Source: an uncultured Lachnospiraceae bacterium (lineage in GTDB: Bacteria > Bacillota > Clostridia > Lachnospirales > Lachnospiraceae). Taken from it: 15,737 nt of DNA. The notes below the pieces were generated by a model that saw nothing but the letters and a program-made list of their open reading frames with translations, was not told where the DNA came from and did no database searches. This document shows positions 1 through 7,413 of this stretch, piece by piece. The position numbers and the translations under genes are program-made. Positions within the stretch are counted from its first letter, which is position 1. Every line of letters starts with the position of its first letter. Where the stretch lies: the NCBI GenBank assembly GCA_910577445.1, contig CAJTMZ010000006.1, positions 28,838 through 44,574 of the forward strand, given 5' to 3'.

Positions 1-1
1 T

Positions 2-988
2 AATGTGCGCTCCAATATCGGAAAAGCGCTTGCGGGCAGGCGGGAGAGCTGGTTTATCCAGGGACACATCGGTTCCACCTGGCAGGACGGCCAGTATGTC
101 CGCAGCCGCGACGTGGATAAGTGCAGGGAAGCGTTTGAGGACCTGCTGGCAAGGCTTAAGACAGATTACATTGATTTGGGGATGATTCACTTTGTGGACG
201 AGGAATCCGACTGGGATGCGCTTATGAACGGGCCTTACATCGGGTATGTGAAAGAGCTGAAGGCAAGCGGAAAAATCCGCCACATCGGCATGAGCACCCA
301 CAATCCGGCAACGGCCAAAAAGGCGGTGGAAAGCGGACTGGTGGAAATGCTTCTTTTTAGCATCAACCCGGCCTTTGACCTTCTTCCTCCCACCGAAAAC
401 ATAGACGATTATTTTGCAGAGGAATACCAGGAAGGCTTAGGCGGCATCGACCCGGCGAGAACGGAGCTTTACAGCCTGTGCGAGCAGAAGGATGTGGGGC
501 TTACCGTTATGAAGCCTTACGCCGGAGGCCGTCTGTTTGACGAGGGGCGCTCTCCTTTCGGGGTTGCCTTAACGCCGGTGCAGTGCATCCATTACTGCCT
601 CACCCGTCCGGCGGTTGCGGCGGTTATGGCCGGATACGACAGCCCGGAACATGTGGAGGCGGCGGTGGCCTATGAGAACGCCTCCGACGAGGAGAAAGAT
701 TATGCGTCGGTGCTGGCCAAAGCTCCCCGCCATACCTTCGGGCAGGGCGAGTGTACATACTGCGGGCACTGCAAACCCTGTCCGTCAGGAATCGATATTG
801 CAATGGTAAATAAATATTATGACCTTGCCGTTATGCAAAAGGAGGTTCCGGCCACGGTGCGGGAGCATTACCTTGCGCTGGAACACGGAGCCGGCGAATG
901 TATCGGCTGTAAGGGCTGCGAGGGACGCTGTCCTTTTGGCGTGGAAATTTCCGAAAGGATGAAAAAGGCAGCGGAGCTGTTCCGGTAA
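2..988 (+). CDS. Aldo/keto reductase with C-terminal 4Fe-4S ferredoxin domain (5'-truncated)
   Basis: The frame is already open at the left edge, so the N-terminus is missing, probably with the catalytic Asp/Tyr region. What remains is the second half of an AKR TIM barrel: the DYIDLGMIHFVD strand (the His is the family's catalytic position), then KASGKIRHIGMSTHN and GLTVMKPYAGGRLF, the usual AKR landmarks. The barrel is followed by a ferredoxin-like tail with two cysteine clusters, CTYCGHCKPCP and CIGCKGCEGRCP, each suited to a [4Fe-4S] cluster. This architecture is common in anaerobic clostridia; such proteins are cytoplasmic oxidoreductases of mostly unknown substrate, probably linked to ferredoxin as well as NAD(P)H. 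The gene ends at a TAA and is followed at once by a strong hairpin terminator, so it belongs to an upstream transcription unit and not to the two-component genes. Family confidence is high; the substrate is unknown. Confidence 0.93.
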   Translation, partial: NVRSNIGKALAGRRESWFIQGHIGSTWQDGQYVRSRDVDKCREAFEDLLARLKTDYIDLGMIHFVDEESDWDALMNGPYIGYVKELKASGKIRHIGMSTHNPATAKKAVESGLVEMLLFSINPAFDLLPPTENIDDYFAEEYQEGLGGIDPARTELYSLCEQKDVGLTVMKPYAGGRLFDEGRSPFGVALTPVQCIHYCLTRPAVAAVMAGYDSPEHVEAAVAYENASDEEKDYASVLAKAPRHTFGQGECTYCGHCKPCPSGIDIAMVNKYYDLAVMQKEVPATVREHYLALEHGAGECIGCKGCEGRCPFGVEISERMKKAAELFR

Positions 989-1014
989 GGGAAATACGGA
1001 TTGAAATGAAACAG

Positions 1015-1061
1015 GAGCTGCCGCTTTGGCGAATGAAAATTCGGGAAGCGGCGGCTTTATT
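1015..1061 (+). terminator. Intrinsic terminator after the aldo/keto reductase
   Basis: Bases 1015-1026 pair with 1046-1057, giving a 12-bp stem (two G-U pairs) with the GC-rich core GCCGCTT/AAGCGGC. A small internal loop follows, then a second stem CGAAT/ATTCG (1030-1034/1039-1043) capped by GAAA. The U-tract is short and interrupted (CTTTATT). A third GCCGCTT copy at 1065-1071 could compete for the same AAGCGGC strand. Confidence 0.72.
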
Positions 1062-1120
1062 CCTGCCGCTTGAAAACGGATAAGGTAATAGATTGGGATA
1101 GCAAAAGGAACAGGTGGAAA

Positions 1121-1792
1121 ATGACGGAAATCTATTATATTGAAGACGATGAGAATATTGCAATGGCTGTAAAGGAATATCTGGGCCGGAAAGGGTACGC
1201 GGTTTCCGCTTTCGGGACGTTGGAAAGCGGAAAGATAGCGTTGGAGCACCATGTTCCCGGCATGATACTGATTGACTGGAATATGCCGGACGGCCAGGGA
1301 AGCAGCTTTTGCAGATGGATACGCTCAAGATGGAAAGAACTGCCGGTTATTTTTCTTACCGTCCGGGATGACTCCCGTGATATTATTTCCGGCTTTGAAT
1401 ATGGGGCGGATGATTATGTGACAAAACCCTTTGAACTGGAAGTTCTGCATTCCCGCATCCGGGCGCTGCTGCGCAGGGCCGGAAACGTGGGGAGCCGGTA
1501 TCTTTCCTGCGGCTTCATTTCAATTGATAAAAGTAAAACGGCGGTATTTTGCGGTGAAGAAGAAATTACCGTCAGCCAGGCAGAATACCGGCTTTTACAG
1601 CTTTTGATGGAAAATAAGGGAAAAACCGTCACAAGAGAACGGCTGCTGTCTCAAATATGGGATAATAATGGAAATTATGTCAATGATAATACGCTGACGG
1701 TGACGATGAAACGGCTCAGGGAAAAACTCCATCATCCCTCCTTTATCAAAACAATACGGAGCTTTGGCTATCGAATGGAGGACGAGATATGA
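1121..1792 (+). CDS. OmpR/PhoB-family response regulator
   Basis: This is a 223-residue two-domain regulator of normal family length. The receiver domain (residues about 3-115) has the acidic pair in IEDDEN, the phospho-acceptor Asp52 in ILIDWNMPDG, Thr80 in IFLTV, and Lys102 in TKPFE. The C-terminal winged-helix DNA-binding domain (about 130-222) ends in the typical VTMKRLREKL...IKTIRSFGYRM. The ATG at 1121 is preferred over the upstream in-frame TTG at 1070 because the conserved receiver strand begins at once and an AGGTGG-like site lies just before it. The stop overlaps the kinase start by 4 bp, so the two are translationally coupled. It is expected to be phosphorylated by that kinase and to bind the direct repeats at 3081-3096 ahead of the ABC genes; that target is inferred. 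Confidence 0.93.
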   Translation: MTEIYYIEDDENIAMAVKEYLGRKGYAVSAFGTLESGKIALEHHVPGMILIDWNMPDGQGSSFCRWIRSRWKELPVIFLTVRDDSRDIISGFEYGADDYVTKPFELEVLHSRIRALLRRAGNVGSRYLSCGFISIDKSKTAVFCGEEEITVSQAEYRLLQLLMENKGKTVTRERLLSQIWDNNGNYVNDNTLTVTMKRLREKLHHPSFIKTIRSFGYRMEDEI

Positions 1793-3039
1793 GCAAAAAA
1801 TCATACAGAAGAATAACGGCTTTGTCTGTGCTGGCGGTCGGCCTGATGACAGCGGCGGCGACGGCGTACCTTCTTACCGTTTACTATCGCCGGGTATGTT
1901 TTCGTATGCTGGGGGGATTCTGCGAAAGTTTGATTGAAAAGAATCCGGACTTAAGAGGGACTGTTTTGGAATTGTTGAAAACGCAGGATTTCCATATGGC
2001 AGGCGAAAATATAGTGTCAGGCTTTGGCTATTCTCCATCGAATCTGGGGATTACGGATGGGGCTGTTTTGCTGCCTGCTCTTATAGGGTTTTTGGCGGGG
2101 GGCGCACTGTTGCTTTTTTCTTTCTGGTACTGGCACAGGAAATCGGACGCCCGTATCCGGGCGTTGACGGGATATCTGGAAAGAATAAACACAGGCGGAC
2201 AGGGATTGCTTTTTACGCCTTCTGACGATGAATTTTCCAAACTCCAGGACGAAATATATAAAACGGTAACGGCGCTTTTTAAGACAAGGGAAGAGGCGCT
2301 GGCAGCACGTAACAATTTCGCGGAAAATCTTTCTAATATTGCCCATCAGCTTAAAACTCCGATTACCTCTGTTTCCTTAACGGCTCAGATGATGAAAGAA
2401 CATTTGGGGGATACTTATGCCGTGGAAACGGCGCAGGGAAACGACGCGGCGCGGAAGGAGACAGATTCCTCCATGACGTGTAAAATGCGCGCCCATATTA
2501 AGGAGATAGAACGGCAGATAAACAGGCTCACGCATTTGGAAGAAGCCTTATTGCTGTTATCCCGAATCGACGCGGGAACGCTCTCGTTTGACAGGAAACC
2601 GACGGATGTTTTTACAATCCTTTCTCTGGCATCGGACAATTTATATGAATTGTCCGTACAAAAGGGCGTTCTGGTTGATGTGCCGGAAACGGAGGAGATG
2701 AGGGCCAATGTGGATTTAAACTGGACGATGGAAGCGGTTATGAATTTGATGAAAAACTGCATGGAGGCGGCACAGACAGGCACTGTCGTCCACTGTTCCT
2801 GTGAAGAGAATCCGCTTTATGTGGAGATTCGGATATGGGACGAGGGAGAGGGATTTGCAAAAGAGGATATTCCGCATTTGTTTGAGCGATTTTATCGTGG
2901 GGAAAAAGCGAAAAATACCGGAATCGGAATAGGGCTTTCCCTTTCAAAAGCAATCATAGAAAGGCAAAACGGAATCATCCGCGCATTCAATCTTCCAAAC
3001 GGCGGGGCCTGCTATGAGATTCGTTTCTATATCCAATGA
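1789..3039 (+). CDS. Membrane sensor histidine kinase
   Basis: This is a 416-residue kinase. It has two membrane segments (about 9-31 and 92-115) flanking a short extracytoplasmic loop of about 60 residues, a HAMP-like linker, and a DHp domain with the H-box HQLKTPITS (His186). The HATPase domain has an N-box around Asn319-Asn323 (MNLMKNCMEA), a G1 box DEGEGF (from Asp351), an F-box LFERFYRG and a G2 box GIGIGLSLSKAI. The GGAGG at 1777-1781 sits 7 nt before the ATG, inside the regulator's last codons. The turn between the DHp helices (about 205-233) is roughly 20 residues longer than usual and hydrophilic. The small sensing loop and adjacent ABC transporter fit kinases that respond to cell-wall-active peptides or membrane stress, but the signal cannot be read from the sequence. 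Confidence 0.93.
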   Translation: MSKKSYRRITALSVLAVGLMTAAATAYLLTVYYRRVCFRMLGGFCESLIEKNPDLRGTVLELLKTQDFHMAGENIVSGFGYSPSNLGITDGAVLLPALIGFLAGGALLLFSFWYWHRKSDARIRALTGYLERINTGGQGLLFTPSDDEFSKLQDEIYKTVTALFKTREEALAARNNFAENLSNIAHQLKTPITSVSLTAQMMKEHLGDTYAVETAQGNDAARKETDSSMTCKMRAHIKEIERQINRLTHLEEALLLLSRIDAGTLSFDRKPTDVFTILSLASDNLYELSVQKGVLVDVPETEEMRANVDLNWTMEAVMNLMKNCMEAAQTGTVVHCSCEENPLYVEIRIWDEGEGFAKEDIPHLFERFYRGEKAKNTGIGIGLSLSKAIIERQNGIIRAFNLPNGGACYEIRFYIQ

Positions 3040-3080
3040 AAATAACGCAAAGCGCATAAACAGAGTATGTTTTGGGCACA

Positions 3081-3126
3081 GTCACCGAGATGTCACTTTC
3101 ATTTGTTATAATAAAAAAATAACAAA
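3081..3126 (+). promoter_or_regulatory. Activator-type promoter ahead of the ABC transporter genes
   Basis: A perfect -10 TATAAT lies at 3107-3112, with no recognisable -35 at 16-18 bp. In its place are two direct repeats GTCAC (3081-3085 and 3092-3096), 11 bp or one helical turn apart, the second ending 10 bp before the -10. This is the layout of OmpR/PhoB-class activator boxes. The -10 also lies in an AT-rich inverted repeat TTTGTTAT (3102-3109) / ATAACAAA (3119-3126), which would form a small hairpin just before the RBS AGGAGG at 3128-3133. Binding by the upstream regulator is inferred. Confidence 0.62.
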
Positions 3127-3143
3127 CAGGAGGATTTGGCAAT

Positions 3144-3824
3144 ATGGAAATACTCAGGTGCGAAGATATCAAAAAAGTATTTGGAAAAGACGCCGGTCAG
3201 GTCACTGCTCTAAACGGCATCAGCTTGTCTGTTGAGAAAGGCGATTTTGTGGCGATTGTCGGGGCCTCCGGCTCCGGAAAATCAACGCTTCTGCACATTT
3301 TAGGCAGTGTGGATAAGCCCACATGCGGCACCGTAACGATAGACGGCGTTGACATTAGCAGGTTAAATGCGGCGGACGCCGCGATTTTCAGAAGGAGAAA
3401 GGTGGGACTGGTTTATCAGTTTTACAATCTGATTCCCACTCTGACAGCGGAGAAGAACATCCTTATGCCGATGCTTCTTGACAAGAGGAAACCGGATTCG
3501 GAATACTTCAAAATGATTGTAAAAACATTGGGAATAGAGGACAAACTGGAAAGCCTGCCAAGCCAGCTATCCGGCGGCCAGCAGCAGCGGGTCGCAATCG
3601 CAAGGGCTTTGATTTACCGCCCGGCCATTCTTTTTGCGGACGAACCGACGGGAAACCTTGACCGGAAAAATTCAAAGGAAATCATCGACCTCTTAAAGCT
3701 GTCAAACCGGAATTTGGAACAGACGATACTTCTTATTACCCATGATGAAAAAATTGCGTTGGAAGCCGACCGGATTGTGACAATCGAAGACGGACAAATT
3801 GTCAGCGACCAGAAGCGGAGGTGA
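3144..3824 (+). CDS. ABC transporter ATP-binding protein (MacB/LolD-type)
   Basis: This is a 226-residue ATPase with every catalytic motif intact: Walker A GASGSGKST (residues 40-48), Q-loop Gln92 in VYQFYNL, signature LSGGQ (142-146), Walker B ILFADEP (162-168, Glu167 catalytic), D-loop NLD and switch His200 in LLITHD. It belongs to the subfamily that pairs with FtsX-type permeases, including LolD, MacB, BceA and SalX. The start has AGGAGG 10 nt upstream. Its stop overlaps the RBS region of the permease gene, so the two are coupled. It would power the adjacent permease at the cytoplasmic face, probably for export or removal of peptides or lipophilic compounds from the membrane; the substrate is unknown. 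Confidence 0.95.
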   Translation: MEILRCEDIKKVFGKDAGQVTALNGISLSVEKGDFVAIVGASGSGKSTLLHILGSVDKPTCGTVTIDGVDISRLNAADAAIFRRRKVGLVYQFYNLIPTLTAEKNILMPMLLDKRKPDSEYFKMIVKTLGIEDKLESLPSQLSGGQQQRVAIARALIYRPAILFADEPTGNLDRKNSKEIIDLLKLSNRNLEQTILLITHDEKIALEADRIVTIEDGQIVSDQKRR

Positions 3825-3829
3825 GCAGC

Positions 3830-6019
3830 ATGTGGAAGGATTACTCCAGAAGCTATATTAAAAATAACCGCGCGTCCGGCGTAACGATTATGGCGGCTGC
3901 TTTGGCTGCGTCCATGTTTTTATCACTGTTATGCAGCATCGCTTATAATTTTTGGGCGTATGACGTTGAAAAAATCACGTTGGAGGAGGGCGGCTGGCAG
4001 GGACGCATTGTTTGCGGGACGTCAGGTCCGGACGCTTTATCTGTGATAAGCCAGTTTGCCAATGTGGAAAAAGCGGCCGTCAACGAGGAATTATCCAAAG
4101 AAGAAGGGACAGTGGTGGACGTTTATTTTAAGAAGGCCGGGAGCATTTACCGAGATATGCCGTTAATCGCGGCGCAGCTCGGACTAAATAAGGATTCCGT
4201 CAGTTATAACTCCCTGCTTTTATCCCGCTACTTTATACATGACCCGGAGGATGCGTCGCCGCCGATGCTTCTGACAATGTATGCGGCGATACTGTTTATT
4301 GTGGCGGTGTCGTTAATTTTGATTATCCGAGGCTCCTTTGAGTTATCAATGAATGCCAGAATCCATCAGTTTGGAATACTTTCCAGTATCGGGGCAACGC
4401 CGGGGCAAATCAGAACCTGCCTGCTGCAGGAAGCGGCGGTCTTAAGCATCGTGCCGATGCTGTCCGGGAGTTTTTTGGGAATTTTGATAAGCTATGGGGT
4501 AATAAAAGCTATCAATTTTTATGCCACGGATGTATCCGGACGCCACGAAGCTGTTTTTCGGTACCACCCGTTCCTGTTCGCGGTTACGGTTTTTGTTTCG
4601 TTTTTAACTGTAATTTTTTCCGCATGGATTCCAGCGGGAAAACTGAGCAGAATGACGCCGCTTGAAGCAATCAGAAATACAGACGGTTTCCTGTTAAAGA
4701 AAAGGAAACATTCCCGGATTTTATCTTATATTTTCGGCATAAAAGGGGAGCTTGCGGGAAACGCGTTAAAGGCCCGGAAGAAAGCCCTGAGGATATCCTC
4801 TCTGTCACTGCTGCTGTCTTTTCTGGGATTTTCTATTATGATTTGCTTTACCACCCTTTCGAATATCAGTACCAGATATACTTATTTTGAGCGGTATCAG
4901 GATGCGTGGGATATTATGATAACATTAAAGGATACGGAAATATCGGATTTTAACCTGACGGATGAACTGCAGGATATTTCCGGAATACAGGAAGCCGCGG
5001 TATATCAAAAAGCGGAAGCGGTAACGTTCCTTTCGGAAAACCTACAGAGCGATGAGCTGTTATCGCTTGGCGGGCTTGAACAGGTTGCGGGAACGCCGCA
5101 GAAGGACGGGCAGTTTCAGGTGTCCGCGGCGATTGTTGTTCTGGACGACACAAGCTTTTTAAACTTCTGCTCACAGATTGGGGCTGTGCCAAAGCTTGAC
5201 GGGGCAATCGTATTCAATCAGATTTGGGACAGCATAAACAGCAATTTCCGTTATCCGAAGTATGTTCCTTTTGTGAAGGAGGATAACCGGACAACAACGC
5301 TTTATAATAACGGCAAAACCGTAGAAATCCCTGTCTTATCCTATGCGAGGGAAGTACCCTTGCTGCGGGAGGAATATGATGACTACGCCCTTGTACATTT
5401 CGTTCCGCTTACTTTGTGGAATCAAAGGATGGGAGAGGTATGCGAAGCGGAATCCGACAGCTATATCCGTATCCTTTCAGACAAAGCTGAAAACCTTGCG
5501 GATTTAGACGGTTTGGAACAGGAAATCGTGCGGCTTGTATCGGAGCGGTATGAAATCGAGAGTGAAAACCGGATACAGGAAAGATTGTCCAATGAAAGTT
5601 TAATTCAGGGCATGGTAATGATTTTGGGAGGTTTCTGCGTATTGCTTGCCATGATTGGGATTGCAAATGTGTTTTCAAATACCTTGGGGTTTCTCCGCCA
5701 GAGGAAACGGGAATTTGCCCAGTATATGTCTATTGGCCTGACGCCGCGGGAGATGAGGAAAATATTCTGCATCGAAGCCTTTGTGATAGCAGGGAAACCG
5801 CTTTTGATTACATTGCCGCTTACGGTACTGTTTGTGCAGTTTTCCGTAACGGCAAGCTATTTGGACCCGATGGTATTCTGGTCAGAGGCGCCGGTCCTGC
5901 CGGTTTTACTATTTGCGGCCGCGATTGTACTGTTTGTCGCGCTTGCCTATTATATTGGCGGAAAGCGTCTTTTACAGTGCGACTTAAATGAAACTTTGCG
6001 GAACGATACGCTTGTTTAG
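3830..6019 (+). CDS. ABC transporter permease with two FtsX domains
   Basis: This is a permease of about 729 residues with a duplicated FtsX layout. There is a first membrane helix near residue 20-45, an extracytoplasmic domain of about 100 residues, then three helices with the conserved FGILSSIGATPGQIR cytoplasmic stretch. A linker, a fifth helix (about 323-345), a large external domain of about 250 residues, and three more helices with AQYMSIGLTPREMRK follow. That predicts eight helices in a 1+3, 1+3 pattern, unlike the ten-helix BceB class. A GTG at 3821 is in frame, but the ATG at 3830 is chosen because GGAGGTGAG (3817-3825) sits 8 nt upstream of it. The gene ends 5 bp from the stop of the convergent lacI-type gene. 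It is the membrane half of the transporter; export of, or resistance to, envelope-active compounds is inferred from the kinase/regulator context. Confidence 0.92.
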   Translation: MWKDYSRSYIKNNRASGVTIMAAALAASMFLSLLCSIAYNFWAYDVEKITLEEGGWQGRIVCGTSGPDALSVISQFANVEKAAVNEELSKEEGTVVDVYFKKAGSIYRDMPLIAAQLGLNKDSVSYNSLLLSRYFIHDPEDASPPMLLTMYAAILFIVAVSLILIIRGSFELSMNARIHQFGILSSIGATPGQIRTCLLQEAAVLSIVPMLSGSFLGILISYGVIKAINFYATDVSGRHEAVFRYHPFLFAVTVFVSFLTVIFSAWIPAGKLSRMTPLEAIRNTDGFLLKKRKHSRILSYIFGIKGELAGNALKARKKALRISSLSLLLSFLGFSIMICFTTLSNISTRYTYFERYQDAWDIMITLKDTEISDFNLTDELQDISGIQEAAVYQKAEAVTFLSENLQSDELLSLGGLEQVAGTPQKDGQFQVSAAIVVLDDTSFLNFCSQIGAVPKLDGAIVFNQIWDSINSNFRYPKYVPFVKEDNRTTTLYNNGKTVEIPVLSYAREVPLLREEYDDYALVHFVPLTLWNQRMGEVCEAESDSYIRILSDKAENLADLDGLEQEIVRLVSERYEIESENRIQERLSNESLIQGMVMILGGFCVLLAMIGIANVFSNTLGFLRQRKREFAQYMSIGLTPREMRKIFCIEAFVIAGKPLLITLPLTVLFVQFSVTASYLDPMVFWSEAPVLPVLLFAAAIVLFVALAYYIGGKRLLQCDLNETLRNDTLV

Positions 6020-6024
6020 CAAAA

Positions 6025-7056
6025 TCAGAGGGGCTGCGGCCTCATCACAGAAAACCGCTTCACAAGCCTTGCGGAAATTTCCACCTTGGAGGTATGCACA
6101 ACCTTAGAGTCAATCTGTTCAATCAGCAGCTTGGCGGCGGTTTTCCCTATATAATGGCGCGGCACATCCATTGTAGTTAAGGACGGCTCCACGATTTTGC
6201 TCTCGGAGATATTGTCAAATCCGATTATGGAGATATCCTCGGGAACCCTGTAGCCGCGGAGCATAAGCGCCTTCATGGCGCCGATGGCAATGATATCGTT
6301 GTCGGCAATGTAGCACCCGGCAAGGGGGTCGTTCCTGTCTATGATTTCCAGCATGTCCGCCATGGCGGCCTCAATGGACGGGGAAAGCCTGTGAATAACG
6401 GAGCGGGACGGAGACATCCCGCTTTCTTTTATTGCCTTAAAATATCCCTCCTGCCGCTGGATGAAGTTCGGGATGGAGTAGCTTGACTGCAGGTAGCCGG
6501 GTTGCGCGCCGGTGGTGCCGATAAGATAATTGGCGGCAAGATACGCCCCCTGAGAGTTGTTAATCAGAACGCTGGTGCAGTCAAGGGAATCGAAACAGGT
6601 GTCCAGAAGAATCGTAGGGTAGCCCAGGGAGAGAAAACGCTGGCAGGCTTCCTGCCGGATTTCCGTTCCCATAAGGATGATGCCCTTGCAGTCGGAAATA
6701 CGCAAATCGGAAAAGCAGTCCTCAAGGACGTCAACCTTCTCGTAAAACTGCATCATCTTCACGGTAAAATTTTCTTTCTGGCACTCCCCCCTTACGCCGT
6801 CGTAAAGCTCATTAAAAATGGGAGTATAGGAAAGGATGGCGTTATGGGTCTTATAGAAAATAATATAGATGGAACCGCTCCGCAGAGGGTCGCTTTTTAT
6901 TTTAGTAAAGTCGTACCCGTATTCTTCCGCGGCTTTAATAATTCTGGCACGGGTTTCCGTGCTGACCCCGGCTTTGTTATTAAGCGCCATGGAAACGGCG
7001 GTTGCCGATATTCCCAGTCTTTTCGCCAGTTCTTTTGCAGTGACGGCCATTTTCAT
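6025..7056 (-). CDS. LacI/GalR-family transcriptional regulator of the adjacent sugar operon
   Basis: This is a 343-residue regulator. The N-terminal helix-turn-helix (VTAKELAKRLGISATAVSMALN, residues about 5-26) is typical of the family. The rest is a periplasmic-binding-protein-like effector domain with late motifs such as NDIIAIGAMKAL, PEDISIIGFDNI and PSLTTMDVPRHYIGKTAAKLL. The hinge after residue 48 reads YDFTKIKSDPLRSGS and lacks the usual PNxxARxL helix. Two starts are possible: ATG at 7056, 4 nt from an AGGA site, or ATG at 7050, 10 nt from it. It is divergent from the isomerase-transketolase-kinase operon, so it most likely represses that operon until a sugar intermediate binds. It is convergent with the ABC permease gene. 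Confidence 0.93.
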   Translation of the reverse strand: MKMAVTAKELAKRLGISATAVSMALNNKAGVSTETRARIIKAAEEYGYDFTKIKSDPLRSGSIYIIFYKTHNAILSYTPIFNELYDGVRGECQKENFTVKMMQFYEKVDVLEDCFSDLRISDCKGIILMGTEIRQEACQRFLSLGYPTILLDTCFDSLDCTSVLINNSQGAYLAANYLIGTTGAQPGYLQSSYSIPNFIQRQEGYFKAIKESGMSPSRSVIHRLSPSIEAAMADMLEIIDRNDPLAGCYIADNDIIAIGAMKALMLRGYRVPEDISIIGFDNISESKIVEPSLTTMDVPRHYIGKTAAKLLIEQIDSKVVHTSKVEISARLVKRFSVMRPQPL

Positions 7057-7089
7057 CGCTTCCTTTCCCTGTAAAAATCTCTATTTACC

Positions 7090-7117
7090 AGTATAATGAA
7101 AAAGCAAATATTTGCAA
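7090..7117 (-). promoter_or_regulatory. lacI-type gene promoter overlapping a 12-bp palindrome
   Basis: On the minus strand a -35 TTGCAA (7112-7117) and a -10 TATACT (7090-7095) are separated by 16 bp, about 35 bp before the gene. A perfect 12-bp palindrome GCAAATATTTGC (7104-7115) overlaps the -35 and spacer, so it could be an autoregulatory operator. The promoter is moderately supported; the operator role is inferred. Confidence 0.5.
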
Positions 7118-7119
7118 TA

Positions 7120-7170
7120 AATAAAGTTAAAATAAAGTAAAATTCACTTTATTATTTGTTGAAATAAAGT
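7120..7170. promoter_or_regulatory. Cluster of four AATAAAGT half-sites (probable operator)
   Basis: AATAAAGT occurs directly at 7120-7127, 7131-7138 and 7163-7170, and inverted (ACTTTATT) at 7146-7153. The pair 7131-7138/7146-7153 forms a 23-bp palindrome with exact 8-bp arms and a 7-bp spacer. The pair 7146-7153/7163-7170 forms a second palindrome with a 9-bp spacer. The first two direct copies are 11 bp apart. The cluster lies between the divergent promoters and its last copy overlaps the candidate operon -35. The divergent LacI-type protein is the obvious ligand, although the sites lack the central CG step of classical LacI-family operators. Confidence 0.55.
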
Positions 7171-7192
7171 AAGGCATGCCGTAATCTATACT
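7159..7192 (+). promoter_or_regulatory. Candidate promoter of the sugar operon
   Basis: TTGAAA at 7159-7164 is a good -35. At 17 bp spacing there is only a weak -10, TAATCT (7182-7187). Better -10 hexamers (TATACT at 7187-7192, TATATA at 7192-7197) are too far away at 22 bp or more. An 8-bp palindrome GGCATGCC (7173-7180) lies in the spacer. The promoter is probably here, but the exact elements are uncertain. Confidence 0.4.
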
Positions 7193-7208
7193 ATATAAAA
7201 GAGGCAGA

Positions 7209-7224
7209 GAGCTTGCGGAACTAA
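7209..7224 (+). repeat. 16-bp direct repeat, copy 1
   Basis: GAGCTTGCGGAACTAA is identical to the copy at 7414-7429, 205 bp downstream. Both copies are followed within 15 nt by an AGGAGG-type sequence (7232-7237 here), as if an original leader-RBS junction had been duplicated around an insertion. Confidence 0.9.
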
Positions 7225-7413
7225 TGTGGCAAGGAGGGACCCACGAAGTGGGAGGATTCCTTATCACCAGGCAGACACTGGCGAACTTCAGTTCGCATGG
7301 AATGTGTCTGCTCAAAGAAAAGAGCAACAGCAAGCGAACGGAGAGTGCACGGAACGATTTGTGAACGCAGAAATGCGGTCGCAAATTGTTCCAGACAAAG
7401 GTGTACTGGAAGT

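Noticed and set aside
3821..3829. GTG start for the permease at 3821
   Set aside because: It overlaps the GGAGGTGAG that ideally serves the ATG at 3830.
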